Shown in pieces: positions 9,462-20,600 of a DNA stretch of 64,000 bases. Under the pieces are notes generated by a model. It worked only from the letters and a program-made list of their open reading frames with translations, ran no database searches and was not told where the DNA came from. How positions within the stretch are numbered: the stretch's first letter is position 1; every line of letters starts with the position of its first letter. Source of the stretch: JABDGM01 sp963738665 (GTDB lineage: Bacteria; Planctomycetota; Planctomycetia; Pirellulales; Lacipirellulaceae). The translations under genes were made by a program, and so were the position numbers. Location: contig CAVTXL010000003.1 of assembly GCA_963738665.1 (NCBI GenBank), positions 744,001-808,000 on the forward strand. The letters are read 5' to 3'.

Positions 9462-9790
9462 ATGTCTGAGAGCACGATCGATCAATTAATTTTCGTCGGC
9501 CTCAATGGCTACGCCCTCGCGCTCGATCGCGACACGGGCGAAATCGTGTGGTCGAACGACCAAATGAAATCGGGCTACGTCACGCTGCTATTGGACGGCG
9601 ATCGCTTGATCGTCTCCACGAACGGCTACATGTACTGCCTCGACCCGCTAACTGGCACGATTCTGTGGCACAATCCGCTCAGCGGGTACGGCATGGGGGC
9701 ACGACTTCGATCGTTTCTGTCCGCGGGCAAAGTGCGCAGGGCCTGATCGCGGAGGCCGCAGCCGCGATCGCCCGCGAATCGTCGGCCTGA
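9462..9790 (+). CDS. Short PQQ-like beta-propeller-repeat protein, one frameshift
   Basis: Contains two PQQ/quinoprotein-type blades: FVGLNGYALALDRDTGEIVW and VSTNGYMYCLDPLTGTILWHN, each with the typical LD..TG..W ending. It is about 109 residues after correcting a break near 9700, far shorter than an eight-blade quinoprotein, so it probably oligomerises or is a repeat-only binding module. No signal peptide is visible. It follows pilT by 88 bases on the same strand, possibly in the same transcript. Confidence 0.62.
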
Positions 9791-10072
9791 ATCGCCTTGT
9801 GAGTTTCGTCGGCTGAACCTCAGATAGGTATTCTCGAGCAATGACACCTACCGAACGGATTCAGCTGTTCCTCGCCGGGCGGCGTGATGAGTTTGCACTG
9901 CAAATATTGGGTCGGTTGCGGCAGGGAAGTCGGATGATGTGGATTTCTGATTGCGATTCGGGCGTTTTTTTACGAATTACTGTCAGTAAAATGATACCGA
10001 TTCGCCGCGTGTCCGGTGACAGCGATTCGAGGACTGCATAGCAGGGCGTCCCTCGTTTGGAGTGGCCGTGAA

Positions 10073-12277
10073 ATGTACCGTTTTTTGTTTCGCGTGACCG
10101 TAATTGCCGCGATCGGCATTTTTTTCTGGATTCGGGCCGGATGCACCGGCGAAGCAAGTCTCAATGCTCAAGACGTTGCCATCGATCGGCCCGATGTCGA
10201 GCTGCCGGCGCTGACGCCACGCGAGCTCGGCGACAAGATCGCGGAATCGATGAAGCGCGTATGCGCGAGGATACATTGAGGTCGCGTACGAAGAGGATCG
10301 CAATACGAACGCGCTCGCAGGCCAAGGTGCGAAACCGGTGATGGTCCACTTTCCGGGGCGATTTCGCTATGGCAGCGACGGCCGCCGCTGGCGAGCGGAG
10401 TTTGCAGGCGCGATCATTGCGGCAAACGGCATCGATCTGCATCCGCGGCTGGTCGGGCGGCTTTGACGGCGAGACTCACTTCTATTCCGAGCAGCCGGGC
10501 GACCGCTGGACGGTTGGTGAACAGTACTATGAGCACAACGAAGTTCAATTGCCAAGTTTTTTCTGGTACGGACACGGCGCAGGATTTTGCCGACGAACTG
10601 CAATCAGCCGACTGGCGAATCGTCGGTCAGCCGACGATCGACGGTTACCGCTGTTACGCGCTGGTCCGGGAAACCGTCGCGGGCAGCAAAAATGGGTGAC
10701 GGAACTGACGGTTTCGCCCAGGCAGGGGTTTCTGCTGGTGCAGCACAAGCTGTCTCTCGATGGCCAGGTGCTATGGGAAGATCAGTTATACGATTTCGCC
10801 CAGGCGGAAGGGGGCAAATGGTATCCGCACGGCTCAATCGAAATCAGGCCAGCCTGGGCCGCAATTTCGACGCCCGGATCGCGCACCTTCGAGCCCGACC
10901 ACCAATTCGGCGACGACTACTTTCGTTTTGAACTGCCGGCCGGCGCGGGCGTGATGGATTACCGGGCGGGCTACGCGTATCGCAACGACCAGTGGTGGCC
11001 GGAGGTGAAAGGGATGCTGCGCGAGCGGTTCGACTGGCCGCCGCTCGGCACGGGTGAACTGTACAGGCTGACGTCCGCGGCAGATGCAAAACTTGAAAAC
11101 CAGGTGGCGCCGCCGCTGGCAGTTCGAGAATGGATTCACGGCGAGCCCGTCGACTTGGCGACGCTGCGAGGTAAAGTCGTTTTGCTTAACTTCTCACGTG
11201 CCGACCTGGTGCCGGCCAGTCCGGGGCGGACGCTGGCGCTCAAACATCTTTACAGCCTGTATCACAAATCGGGGCTGGAGATCGTGGAAATTAATCCATT
11301 CGGTGTCGACACTTCGGCCGCAAAACAGCGTGTGGCCGAGCTGGAAATCCCTTGGCCGGTCGCGATCGACCTGCCAGCCGGGCCGATCGAAGGGCCAGGC
11401 CACGGCAAGACGTTTGCCACGTACGTCCGCGATGCCGAAATCGCGACGACGCTCATCGACCATGAGGGGCGCGTGCGGGTTTCTGCGGACGGGAACTTAG
11501 CGGCATTGTGCGTTTCGCTGTTAGGTGCGGCTGGGGCGAATGATCTTCCTCCGCTGCCGACGGGCACGGAGCGGGCGCCGCCTGAATTGTCGCAACAACT
11601 TCGGCCGTTTTGGATTTCGCTCGTCGACAATGCGCCCAAGGAAGCCAAGATTGTCGGCCACGTGACGTCCGCCGGAGCTGGCGTTGCCGGGGCAGGAATC
11701 GACGCACGCATCACGTTTGAATTGAATCTCCTATCCAACGATACGGGTGGCACCTCACGGACGTTAGGCGGCAGCTTCCAGGCGGTCGCCGGCGACGACG
11801 GCCGTTTCGAGCTCGGCAAACTTCCCAAGGGAACGTACGAAGTGACGCTTCGCGCAGGGGGCCTGGCCAGGGTGCGGCAGCGCGGCGTCGTACCGAACAG
11901 CGACAGCACGTCCCGGATTGACGTCGATCTGTCTCAAGCCGACGGCTTGCGTGGACGAGTCGTCGACGAGCTGAACGTGCCGGTTGCCGGCGCGAGTTCA
12001 AATTCGCATGCGCTATCTCTACGGTGAGGACGGGACCATCAACGGCCGCGGCATGGGCGACAGTGGCATTCGGCCGGTCACCACCGACGAGAACGGGAAC
12101 TTCGTGATTGAGGGCCTGCTCACCGGGGCGTACCAGCTCGGCGCATCGCACGAAAAATTCGGCACCGGCGGCGTGGATGAGATTCCGGCCGGCACGAAGG
12201 ATATCATCATTAAGCTCGACCCGAATGGTCCACCGCCGGCCACATTACGTCGTGGACGCGGTGGCGGCGAGCAGTAA
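10073..12277 (+). CDS. Secreted protein with redox-dead thioredoxin-like and carboxypeptidase-regulatory domains, about five frameshifts
   Basis: ATG 10073 opens a signal peptide (YRFLFRVTVIAAIGIFFWI) followed by a Cys, possibly a lipoprotein. Residues about 30-300 form an uncharacterised Trp/Tyr-rich beta domain. Then comes a TlpA/AhpC-like thioredoxin fold (VDLATLRGKVVLLNFSRADLV...), but where the CXXC should follow the strand there is SRADLVPASP, so it cannot do dithiol chemistry. Two carboxypeptidase-regulatory-like Ig modules follow (GRFELGKLPKGTYEVTLR and GNFVIEGLLTGAYQLG). Frame breaks lie near 10255, 10450, 10550, 10690 and 12000. About 735 residues in total. Role unknown; envelope location is likely. 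Confidence 0.7.
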
Positions 12278-12328
12278 ATGAGCAGCGTAGGGCATGTGGC
12301 GTCTGCGGAACTCAGCAGTGTGATTACA

Positions 12329-12736
12329 ATGACGGAACAAGAAAAAATCAAATCGTTCCTCGTCGCACGGCGGTTTGCCGTCGTCGGCGCGTCGGCCGAT
12401 CGCGAAAAATACGGCAACAAGGTGTTGCGGGCGTACTTGCAGAACAAGCGCGACGCAGTGCCGGTCAATCCACAGGGCGGGCAGATCGAGGGGCTCGAGG
12501 CCTATCCGAATCTGGCAGCCGTGCCGGGCGAGACGGATGCGATATCAATCATCACGCCGCCGGCCGTCACCGAAAAAATCGTCGCCCAGGCCCTCGCGCT
12601 CGGCATCAAAAACATCTGGCTGCAGCCCGGCGCGGAAAGCGCGGCCGCCATTGCCGCGGCCGAGGCGGCTGGCGCCAACGTCATCGCCGGCGGGCCGTGC
12701 GTTCTTGTCACGCTGCGTTATCGCGAAACGGCCTGA
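12329..12736 (+). CDS. CoA-binding domain protein (YccU family)
   Basis: A 135-residue stand-alone CoA-binding Rossmann domain. Motifs: FAVVGASADREKYGNKV at the N-terminus, VPVNPQGGQIEG, the DAISIITPPAV strand, NIWLQPGAES and the terminal GGPCVLV with the conserved Cys. I prefer ATG 12329 because the family starts a few residues before the first strand; an in-frame ATG at 12278 would add 17 residues of no visible meaning. The exact biochemical role of this family is not settled. It follows the previous gene closely. Confidence 0.85.
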   Translation: MTEQEKIKSFLVARRFAVVGASADREKYGNKVLRAYLQNKRDAVPVNPQGGQIEGLEAYPNLAAVPGETDAISIITPPAVTEKIVAQALALGIKNIWLQPGAESAAAIAAAEAAGANVIAGGPCVLVTLRYRETA

Positions 12737-12895
12737 ACCAGGTTTTCGGCTACAATCATGGCCGCCGCGTAAGACTAGCACGTAGGCTTGGCCGCTGACG
12801 GAGCCCGCGCTGGCTCGCCGTCCGCTAACAATCGGCCGATTTCTCGCTGATGCGAAGGGTTTTATCCGATTCAATTATTTTTTAGGCGAAAATCC

Positions 12896-12925
12896 TTGCA
12901 GCCGCTCGACGGCCGTATCTATAAT
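12896..12925 (+). promoter_or_regulatory. Sigma70-type promoter of the giant PEP-CTERM gene
   Basis: TTGCAG (12896-12901), an 18-base spacer and a perfect TATAAT (12920-12925), about 115 bases before the ATG at 13042. Confidence 0.55.
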
Positions 12926-13041
12926 CGCTTTCACCCGTCGTGGGCGGGATTCTCGCGCCGTTTCTTCACAACACGGCGACTACCGCAACGGCGCGTTCTA
13001 CTACCTGGCGGAGATTCATCCGGTATCGTGGAGTACCTGGC

Positions 13042-16000
13042 ATGCGACGCACGCTCTTGGCTTCGGCCGTTCTGGCGCTGGCGGCATTCAGCAGCCGACC
13101 CGCGGGTGCGGTCGACACTACCTGGACGTTCAACGGCGACGGCAACTGGACCGAGGCCGCCAAGTGGTCGGCCGGCGAGCCCAATAGCGACACCTTCAAC
13201 GTTTTCATCGACGACGGCGACACGGCCGTCACGGTGACGCTGAACGCCTCGCGGACAATCGGCTCACTCTCTCTCGGGACGGACGACACGCTGCAAGTTG
13301 AGAACCCATTCACTTCGAACCAGACGCTCACCTCGGCCAACGGCTTCAACAACGACGGTTCGATCCTGCTCACCGGCACCAGCAGCGGGCTCGTCACGCT
13401 CGCCATCACCAGCGGCACGCTCACCAACAGCGCTACCGGCCTGTTGCATTTCCAGATCGGCGGCAGCGGCAGCCGCACCTTCAGCGGCGACCTCGTCAAC
13501 AACGGCACGGTCACCGTCGACCGGCCCACCACCTTCAACAAGTCGGGCGGGCTGTACACAAACAACGGCCAATTCACCGTCAACAGCTCGCTGAGTGTCA
13601 GCAGCGGCGGCACTTTGACGCAGGCGGCCGGCACGCTCGATGTCAATGGGACACTGACGATCGCAAGCGGAAGCGCGCTGAACCTCGACGGCGGCACGCT
13701 CAACCTGGACGGCACTTTGGGCCTGTCGAGCACTGTCTTTACGCAAACTGCCGGGACGATCAATTACATGTCCGGCTCGATCAATGGTGACTTTAACTAC
13801 CTGGGGGGCGTAATCACTGGCACGCCGCTACTGTCCGGCGCGACGCTGATCATTGGTCCCGCGGCTACGAACCCTGTCTCATTTCTCTTCACTAATAACA
13901 GCACTCTCGCGAGCGACGTGCATGCCGGTCAAACGCTGACTCTGCAAATATCCGGCACCGTCAGCCAGGCGCTAAGCTCGGCGGACGGATTTACGAACGA
14001 TGGTTCGATCGTCTTGACCGGGACGAGCAGCGGGGCGGCCGTGCTTTCGCTCGACAGCGGCACGCTCACCAACAGCGCCACGGGCCTGGTCCACTTCCAG
14101 ACCGGCGGCACCGGTCTCCGCACCTTCACCGGCGACTTGCTGAATAACGGCACCGTCATCGTCGATCGGCCCACCACGTTCAACAAGTCCGGCGGCCAGT
14201 ACACTAACAACGCAACCTTTGACGTCAACAGCACGTTGACCATTGATAGTGCGGGCACCTTCGAGCAGGCTGCCGGCACGTTCGACTTAGCCAGCGCGAT
14301 CACCGTCACCGGCGGCAGCGCCTTCAATCTCACGGGCGGCACGCTCGCCATGGACGGCAACATCAATCTCACCGGCGGCACTGTGTTCACGCAATCGGCC
14401 GGCACCCTGGCTTACACGTCGGGCACGATCAGCACCGGCACCTTCGATTATGAAGGGGGCACAATCACCGGCACGCCGCAGCTTTCGATCGCCACCCTCC
14501 AGATCGGGCCGGCCGCCACCGAATGCGGCCTCCTTCCTGTTCACCAGCAACGGCAACCTCGAAGGCGATCTGCACGCGGGCCAGACCGTTACCTTGCAGG
14601 ACTCGTTTACCACGGCCCGAATGCTGACCTCCGCCACTGGCTTCACGAACGATGGCTCCATCTTGCTGACCGGCACCAGCTCGGGCAGCGCAGGACCTGG
14701 TCATCACCAGCGGCACGCTCACCAACAGCGCCACGGGCCTGGTCCACTTCCAGACCGGCGGCACCGGTCTCCGCACCTTCACCGGCGACTTGCTGAATAA
14801 CGGCACCGTCATCGTCGATCGGCCCACCACGTTCAACAAGTCCGGCGGCCAGTACACTAACAACGCAACCTTCGACGTCAACAGCACGTTGACCATTGAT
14901 AGTGCGGGCACCTTTGAGCAGGCTGCCGGCACGTTCGACTTAGCCAGCGCGATCACCGTCACCGGCGGCAGCGCCTTCAATCTCACGGGCGGCACGCTCG
15001 CCATGGACGGCAACATCAATCTCACCGGCGGCACTGTGTTCACGCAATCGGCCGGCACCCTGGCTTACACGTCGGGCACGATCAGCACCGGCACCTTCGA
15101 TTATGAAGGGGGCACGATCACCGGCACGCCGCAGCTTTCGATCGCCACGCTCCAGATCGGGCCGGCCGCCACCAATGCGGCCTCGTTCCTGTTCACTAAC
15201 AACGGCAACCTCGAAGGCGATCTGCACGCGGGCCAGACCGTTACCTTGCAGGACTCGTTTACCACGGCCCGAATGCTGACCTCCGCCACTGGCTTCACGA
15301 ACGATGGCTCCATCTTGCTGACCGGCACCAGCTCGGGCAGCGCAGACCTGGTCATCACCAGCGGCACGCTCACCAACAGCGCCACGGGCCTGGTCCACTT
15401 CCAGACCGGCGGCACCGGTCTCCGCACCTTCACCGGCGACTTGCTGAATAACGGCACCGTCATCGTCGATCGGCCCACCACGTTCAACAAGTCCGGCGGC
15501 CAGTACACAAACAACGCAACCTTTAACGTCAACAGCACTTTAACCATCACCGACGGCACATTGACGAATTTTGCCGCCAACACGCTCACCGACGGCACGT
15601 ACGACGTCGCCAGCACGTTCCGATTTCCGGCGCCGACATCATCACCAACAACGCCGAGATCATCCTCCGCGGCGCATCGTCGAACATTTTGAACGAGACA
15701 GGCGGGGCCAATGGGCTCGCGAACCTGGCCACGATCGGCGCCAGCGGCGCGCTGCGGCTCTTCTCCGGCCGCAACTTCGCGGCTGCGGGCGCTTTCACCA
15801 ATGGCGGCGAGCTAGAACTTGGCGGCACCACCTTCACCGCCCCATCGCTGGCCAACAGCGGCATCGTCCGCGCAGTCCGGCGGAGGGACCGCCACCCTTG
15901 CGGCCACCACCCACACGAACACTGGCACCTACGAAGCGCTGGACAGCACGTTCGACGCCACAGGCGTCTTAACGAATCTCGCCGCCGGCACGCTCACGGG

Positions 16001-18040
16001 GGGCACATATCGCGCCGTCGACGGCGGCAGCGGCGCGAGCGTGATACTGCTCGGCACGCCGTTAACGACGATCGCCGCCGGCACAACGATCGAGCTTTCC
16101 GGTCCGGGTTCGTCGATCACGTTCGCTGGCGTAGCAACTGAGGCATCGCAAGTCAACAATGCGGGCACGCTGCGCATCAAAGACGGCCGCACGTTCACGA
16201 TGACCAGCGCGCTCAACAATACGGGCACGGTCGAACTGGGCGGCGCGGCCCTGGCCGACGCCACGCTCACCTCCGGCGGCGACATTGCGAACCCAGCCGC
16301 GGCCGAGATCTTCGGCCACGGCACGATCAACAACACGATTCTCAACAGCGGCACCGTTCGCGCCGCAGGAGGAACGCTGGTCGTCAACGGCGGGAAAATC
16401 GACGGCCAGAGCGGGACGATTCAAATCGACGCCGGCGCCTCGCTCGATCTAAGCGCCGCCAGCGGTGCGTCAGACGGCGACTATTTGATCCACAACGGCA
16501 CGAGCCTGAACTTCGGCGCCAACGATATCGAGGTCGCGGTCGACTATAACAACGCCAACTTCGGCGCCGGCAACACGTTCAATCCCCGCGCGAACGTCAC
16601 CGGTGGCGGCCAGATCAACGCCAGCCCCGGCCAGACGCAGTCGCTCGGCGGCGATGTGACGGGCGGCGGCACCGGCACGGCCACGATGGCGTTCGGCAAC
16701 GTCCATGTGGGCGATTCCCCCACGCTGAACTACCAAATCAACAACGCGGGCGCCAGCGGCCCGAGCCTGCGCGGCGCAATCCAGACCGCAGCCAACGGCG
16801 GCAATCTCACCGACGCCCGACTGGGCGGCGCGGCGTCACCGCCGCGAATTTCGGGCCAATCGCGGCCGGCGCAGACTCAGGCAACCTCGCCGTTACGTTC
16901 AATGCCACCACTGCCGGCGCCCTCACCGGTCAGCAAGTCCACATCGCAAACAACTTCGACAACGTCGCCGATCAGATGCTTGCGATCACCGGCACCGCCT
17001 ATCGCTACGCCGATCCTTCGGCCCACTCGCCCGAGCCGGTCAACTTCGGCATCGTCCACGTCGGTGACCTGGCCCCGTCGCAAATATTGTCGCTCACCAA
17101 TAGCGCCGCGGCCGACGGCTTCTCCGAATCGCTCGACGCCTCGATCGGCTCGCCTACCGGCGGCGTCGCCACCAACAGCGGCTCGTTCACCGGCCTGGCC
17201 GCCGGCCTGACGAACAGCGTCGCCCTCTCGGTCGGCATCGACACGACGACGGCCGGCGTGAAAACAGGCACGGCCACGATTTCGCTCACCTCCAGCGGCG
17301 CCGGCACCAGCGGCCTGGGCGACACCTCGCTCTCGTCGCAAACGGTGAACGTCCAAGGCACGGTGAACAACTATGCGGTCGCCACCATCGCCAAGCAAAG
17401 CGGCGACGGCTTGTTCACACCGAGCGGCGCGAATGAGTTTTCGCTCGACCTGGGCTCGATCGTCGAAGGCCAAGCCCCCCTCTCGGCCACGCTCGGCGTG
17501 TCGAACACGGCCGCCGCCCCGGCCGATGATCTGGCCGGCAGCTTCGTCCTGCAGGCGGACGATTTCGGACTTACCGGGTTCACATCATTCAGCAACCTGG
17601 CCGCCGGCGCGACGCAGGGGGGCCTCGTCGTTTCGCTTGACGATTCGCACGTTGGCGCCTTCAACGGCCAAATTACCCTCGTGCCGCAAAGCACGAACCC
17701 GCAGCCCTTCTCGCAGAACCTGCCGCAGATCGTCATCCACCTCACCGGCCAGGTCCGCCTCGGCGGCGATTACAACCAGGACGGCACGGTGAACGCGGCC
17801 GACTACACCGTTTGGCGAAACATGCTCGGCCAGTCGGTGGCGCCCGGCACCGGCGCCGACGGCACCGGCCCCGGCGACACGCCCGACGGCATGGTCACCC
17901 GCCTCGATTACGACTACTGGAAAAGCCGCTACGGCGCCACCGCGCCGGCGGCCGGCAGCCAAACCAACGTGCCCGAGCCGATGACGCTGCTCTTGGTGCT
18001 CGCCGCTCTGTTAGGGCTTGCACCGGTCTGGCGCCGATAG
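13042..18040 (+). CDS. Giant repetitive surface protein with dockerin-like motif and PEP-CTERM anchor, about five frameshifts
   Basis: ATG 13042 opens a signal peptide (RRTLLASAVLALAAFSS), with GGAG upstream. The body, about 1,650 residues, is Gly/Thr/Asn-rich parallel beta-helix-like sequence. It includes a 217-residue unit repeated almost exactly (14055-15548) around the phrase GTLTNSATGLVHFQTGGTG. Two choice-of-anchor-like beta domains follow. Near the end lies a dockerin-like calcium motif (DYNQDGTVNAADYTVW, then a second LDYDYW half), then VPEP, a hydrophobic helix and RR, a classical PEP-CTERM sorting signal read by an exosortase. Frame breaks are near 14520, 14695, 15620, 15880 and 16850. 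Role: exported, probably cell-surface adhesin or matrix protein. Confidence 0.85.
14055..15548 (+). repeat. Tandem repeat of about 651 bp, 2.3 copies, inside the PEP-CTERM gene
   Basis: Unit 1 14055-14707 (653 bp), unit 2 14708-15358 (651 bp), partial unit 3 15359-15548. Units are nearly identical. Unit 1 has one extra G near 14521 and another near 14695 relative to unit 2; these account exactly for the two frame changes there. Near-identity points to a recent duplication, or to an assembly effect of such repeats. Confidence 0.9.
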
Positions 18041-18471
18041 AAGCTCTTCGCTTCGCCGTTGCAAAGAAGCAACTGTCGATCGCCGAGGAGCGTGCGGACG
18101 ATCGGACTCGCGCAACTATCGCCCCGCTTGGGGCCACCGCGAAATCGCGAGCAACAAGATCAAAACCTGCGGCAACTGCCCCGCTGCCCACATACTGTAT
18201 CGTAGGTCACGGTCCGTCTTGCCGCCGGCGGCTCGGGCCCGCGCCGTAGCAACCACGTCTCGGCAGATCCATTTGCCGGTCCTGCGAGGCGATGCGGACT
18301 GGCGGACAGGGCGATTTCACGGGTTGAACTTCGCCAGGGGCAGGAATCACAGAAGATTGGCAGCCCTCGATGAAAGCCCGTTGAAAAAGGGCACAGGCAC
18401 GCTCACGGCAATGTAAATTCGCGACATTTTTCGCATCGGACCGCGAGCCAGTCTCCACTTTCAACACGCTG
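18041..18471. other. Convergent intergenic region
   Basis: Lies between two genes that end toward each other. No supported coding sequence. Only a weak hairpin (GCCC...GGGC, about 18378-18394) is visible; no clear T-run terminator on either strand. Confidence 0.45.
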
Positions 18472-20156
18472 TTAGTTGGACAAGATACCCTTTTGGTAGA
18501 GCGGCATGTGCCGGTAATACACTTCCAGGATGTAGATCGATAAGCACGTCACATAGAGCCTTCCCCCCTGTGGCCAGCGGTCGCCCTCCGGGTTCCAACT
18601 GCCTTTCTCCACCCCGCGTCTTTCCTGGTGCTCGGGCAAGAGTTGACGGGTGACGGCGTTCCACCGCTGCCAGTCGCTGCCTTCCATGTGATGACAGACT
18701 TGCGTCGCGTAGTACCAATAGTAAACGTTCCGCTCGCCATTGTTCCAGGAGGGCAAATTAGCGAGTAGAAAATCGACGCCGCTGCGAAGCCGCGCGTCAT
18801 CGTGGCCCCAGCCCAAGTACTGCCGACACAACAGCCCCTCGGCGGTGAGCGGCAGCGTGGCGCCGGCCCGTAGTTGATAGGCGTAGCGGCTGCCGTCTTC
18901 GCGGCCGACGGCGTCTAAAAAATCTTTCACCCGGTCAAACGTCGGGCTGGGCACCTCGAGGCCGGCCATCCGGCCGCTCTGCAGGGCCATCACCATCCAG
19001 CCGGTGACCGACATGTCGCTGTCGACGCTCGGCTCGTAGCGCCAGCCGCCCTGTGGCGCCTGCACGCGGACGCAATAATCGATCGCCCGCTGCGCCGGCT
19101 CGCGATAGGTTTGGTTGCGAGTCATGCCGTACAGCTCACAAATCGCGATTGTGCACTGGGCTTGGGTGTAGAGTTGGTGGCTCATCGGCACGTCGCCGAA
19201 GAAGTGGCCGTCCGGCTGCAGATGCTTGAGCAGCGCGGCCCAACCTCGCTTGGCGGCCTTGGTGAATTCCTCGGGCCCGGAGCTTTCCGGCGTGTAACCG
19301 GCGCCCTGCAGCGCGAGGAGGGCCATCGCCGTGGCCGCCTCCTCGTTCTCGCTCAGCGCACCGTCCTTGTACGGCCCCGTCAAGCTCCACAGGCCGTTCT
19401 GCTTTTGTCGGCGGACGAGCCAGCGCAGAGCCTCGTTGACAGCCTCTTCCGTGAGGTCCGTCCCGCCGTACGCCTTCACCAATCCCTTCTTGATGCCCTC
19501 CTCGCGCCCCTCAAAGAACTTCAGCCCAATCGCCGGCGCGTCGGTCGTCCCGGCCGCGGCGATTCCATCCGGCGCAGGCGCCAGCCGCGGCGGTCCGACG
19601 ATCGGATCGTCGACCTCCGGCATATCGGGACGCGTCGGAAACGCCGGGACCTCGTTTGGCAGGCCTTCGTCGGAGGGCATCAGCGTGGGCGTCTCGAGCT
19701 GCTCGCCCAGTTGATCCGCCCAGCGCTCGTCTTTCTCTGGCGGGTCGGAAAGGTCGACGTCGACCGTCATCTTCGACTGCGCCAGGTCGTGCGTCTTCAG
19801 CACGACCAGCCCCAGCCCGATCATGAACAGAAAGTGCACGATCATGCTCACCAGCCAGGGCGGCGTCGATGAGATGAAACGCTCGACGGTGTGGTCGGCG
19901 TCGTCTTCTTCGGGTAGGGCCACTTCCTGGGCCGACGCTTTGAAGATCCCGCCCAGGGAGCCGAAAAATCGTTGGCCGAGTCCGGGCCTGCGGGCTTGCG
20001 GCCGCCACGCTTCGGGCGAATCTGGGGCCGGCTGCGCGGCGCATCCGGCGGTGGGGCAGTAGAAGTGACAACGCGGCCCCCGCCGAGATTCAACTCGGCC
20101 CAAGGCGCCGCTTCCATGTCGCCGTTCGTCGATGCATGTTCATACGGAGCGGCCAT
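18472..20156 (-). CDS. Membrane-anchored prenyltransferase/squalene-oxidase-repeat protein, one frameshift
   Basis: Third gene of an ExbB-ExbD operon. The true N-terminus is at 20156 (MAAPYEHASTNGDMEAAP); the frame breaks near 19945-19975 and then runs intact. A hydrophilic N-terminus leads to one membrane helix (WLVSMIVHFLFMIGLGLVVL, about residue 100) and a Pro-rich linker. A C-terminal alpha/alpha-toroid follows with QNGLWSLTGPYKDGA, QGGWRYEP and a WPQGGRLYVT end, typical prenyltransferase/squalene-cyclase-like repeats. Cyclase acidic motifs are not evident, so a binding rather than catalytic role is likely. Its topology (short cytosolic end, one helix, long periplasmic part) recalls TonB/TolA placement. 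About 560 residues. Confidence 0.8.
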
Positions 20157-20165
20157 AGCGGCGAC

Positions 20166-20600
20166 CTAGCGCGACTCGACATGCCGCGTCTCGATGGAAA
20201 TCTTTTTCATGCCCAGCGATTGGAGCAAATCCAGAAACTTGACGAACTCACCGTGTGATATTCCCGCGTCGGCCCCAACCGAAACCCGTTGGTCGGCCGG
20301 CGGTGGCTGCCGAAACTGGGCACGCATCTCGTCCACGGTCATTTTTCGCTCGCTGAGGTAAATCTCAATCTCTCCGGTGGCGCCGCGCTTCAGCGAAAAG
20401 GCCAACGGCAAGATGTCGGCGTCGGTGGCCACCGAGCCGGTCACGGGCAGTTCCAGCTTGATCGGGGCCGTGCCCACGATCGCCGGCACGGTGATCATGA
20501 ACACAATCAGAAGCACCAGCACCACGTCGACCAGCGGCGTGACGTTGATGTCGCTTAACGATCCGCCCTCTTCCGACGAAAACCCTGCGCTTGCGGCCAT
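20166..20600 (-). CDS. exbD: ExbD/TolR-family proton-channel subunit
   Basis: A 144-residue protein with a single N-terminal membrane helix (VDVVLVLLIVFMITVPAI). It is preceded by the family signature DINVTPLVDVV, whose Asp in the helix carries protons. A periplasmic domain follows, ending near RVSVGADAGISHGEFVKFLDLLQ, the usual ExbD fold. It pairs with the ExbB/TolQ homologue immediately upstream (the upstream stop and this start are directly adjacent) and precedes the prenyltransferase-repeat gene by 9 bases. Confidence 0.9.
   Translation of the reverse strand: MAASAGFSSEEGGSLSDINVTPLVDVVLVLLIVFMITVPAIVGTAPIKLELPVTGSVATDADILPLAFSLKRGATGEIEIYLSERKMTVDEMRAQFRQPPPADQRVSVGADAGISHGEFVKFLDLLQSLGMKKISIETRHVESR

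Noticed and set aside
9841..10041. 66-codon frame after the PQQ protein
   Set aside because: No family, no ribosome site, and codon usage unlike neighbours; treated as non-coding.
14055..15548. Near-identical repeat as an insertion sequence
   Set aside because: The repeat is in-frame coding sequence of one protein domain with no transposase or inverted ends.
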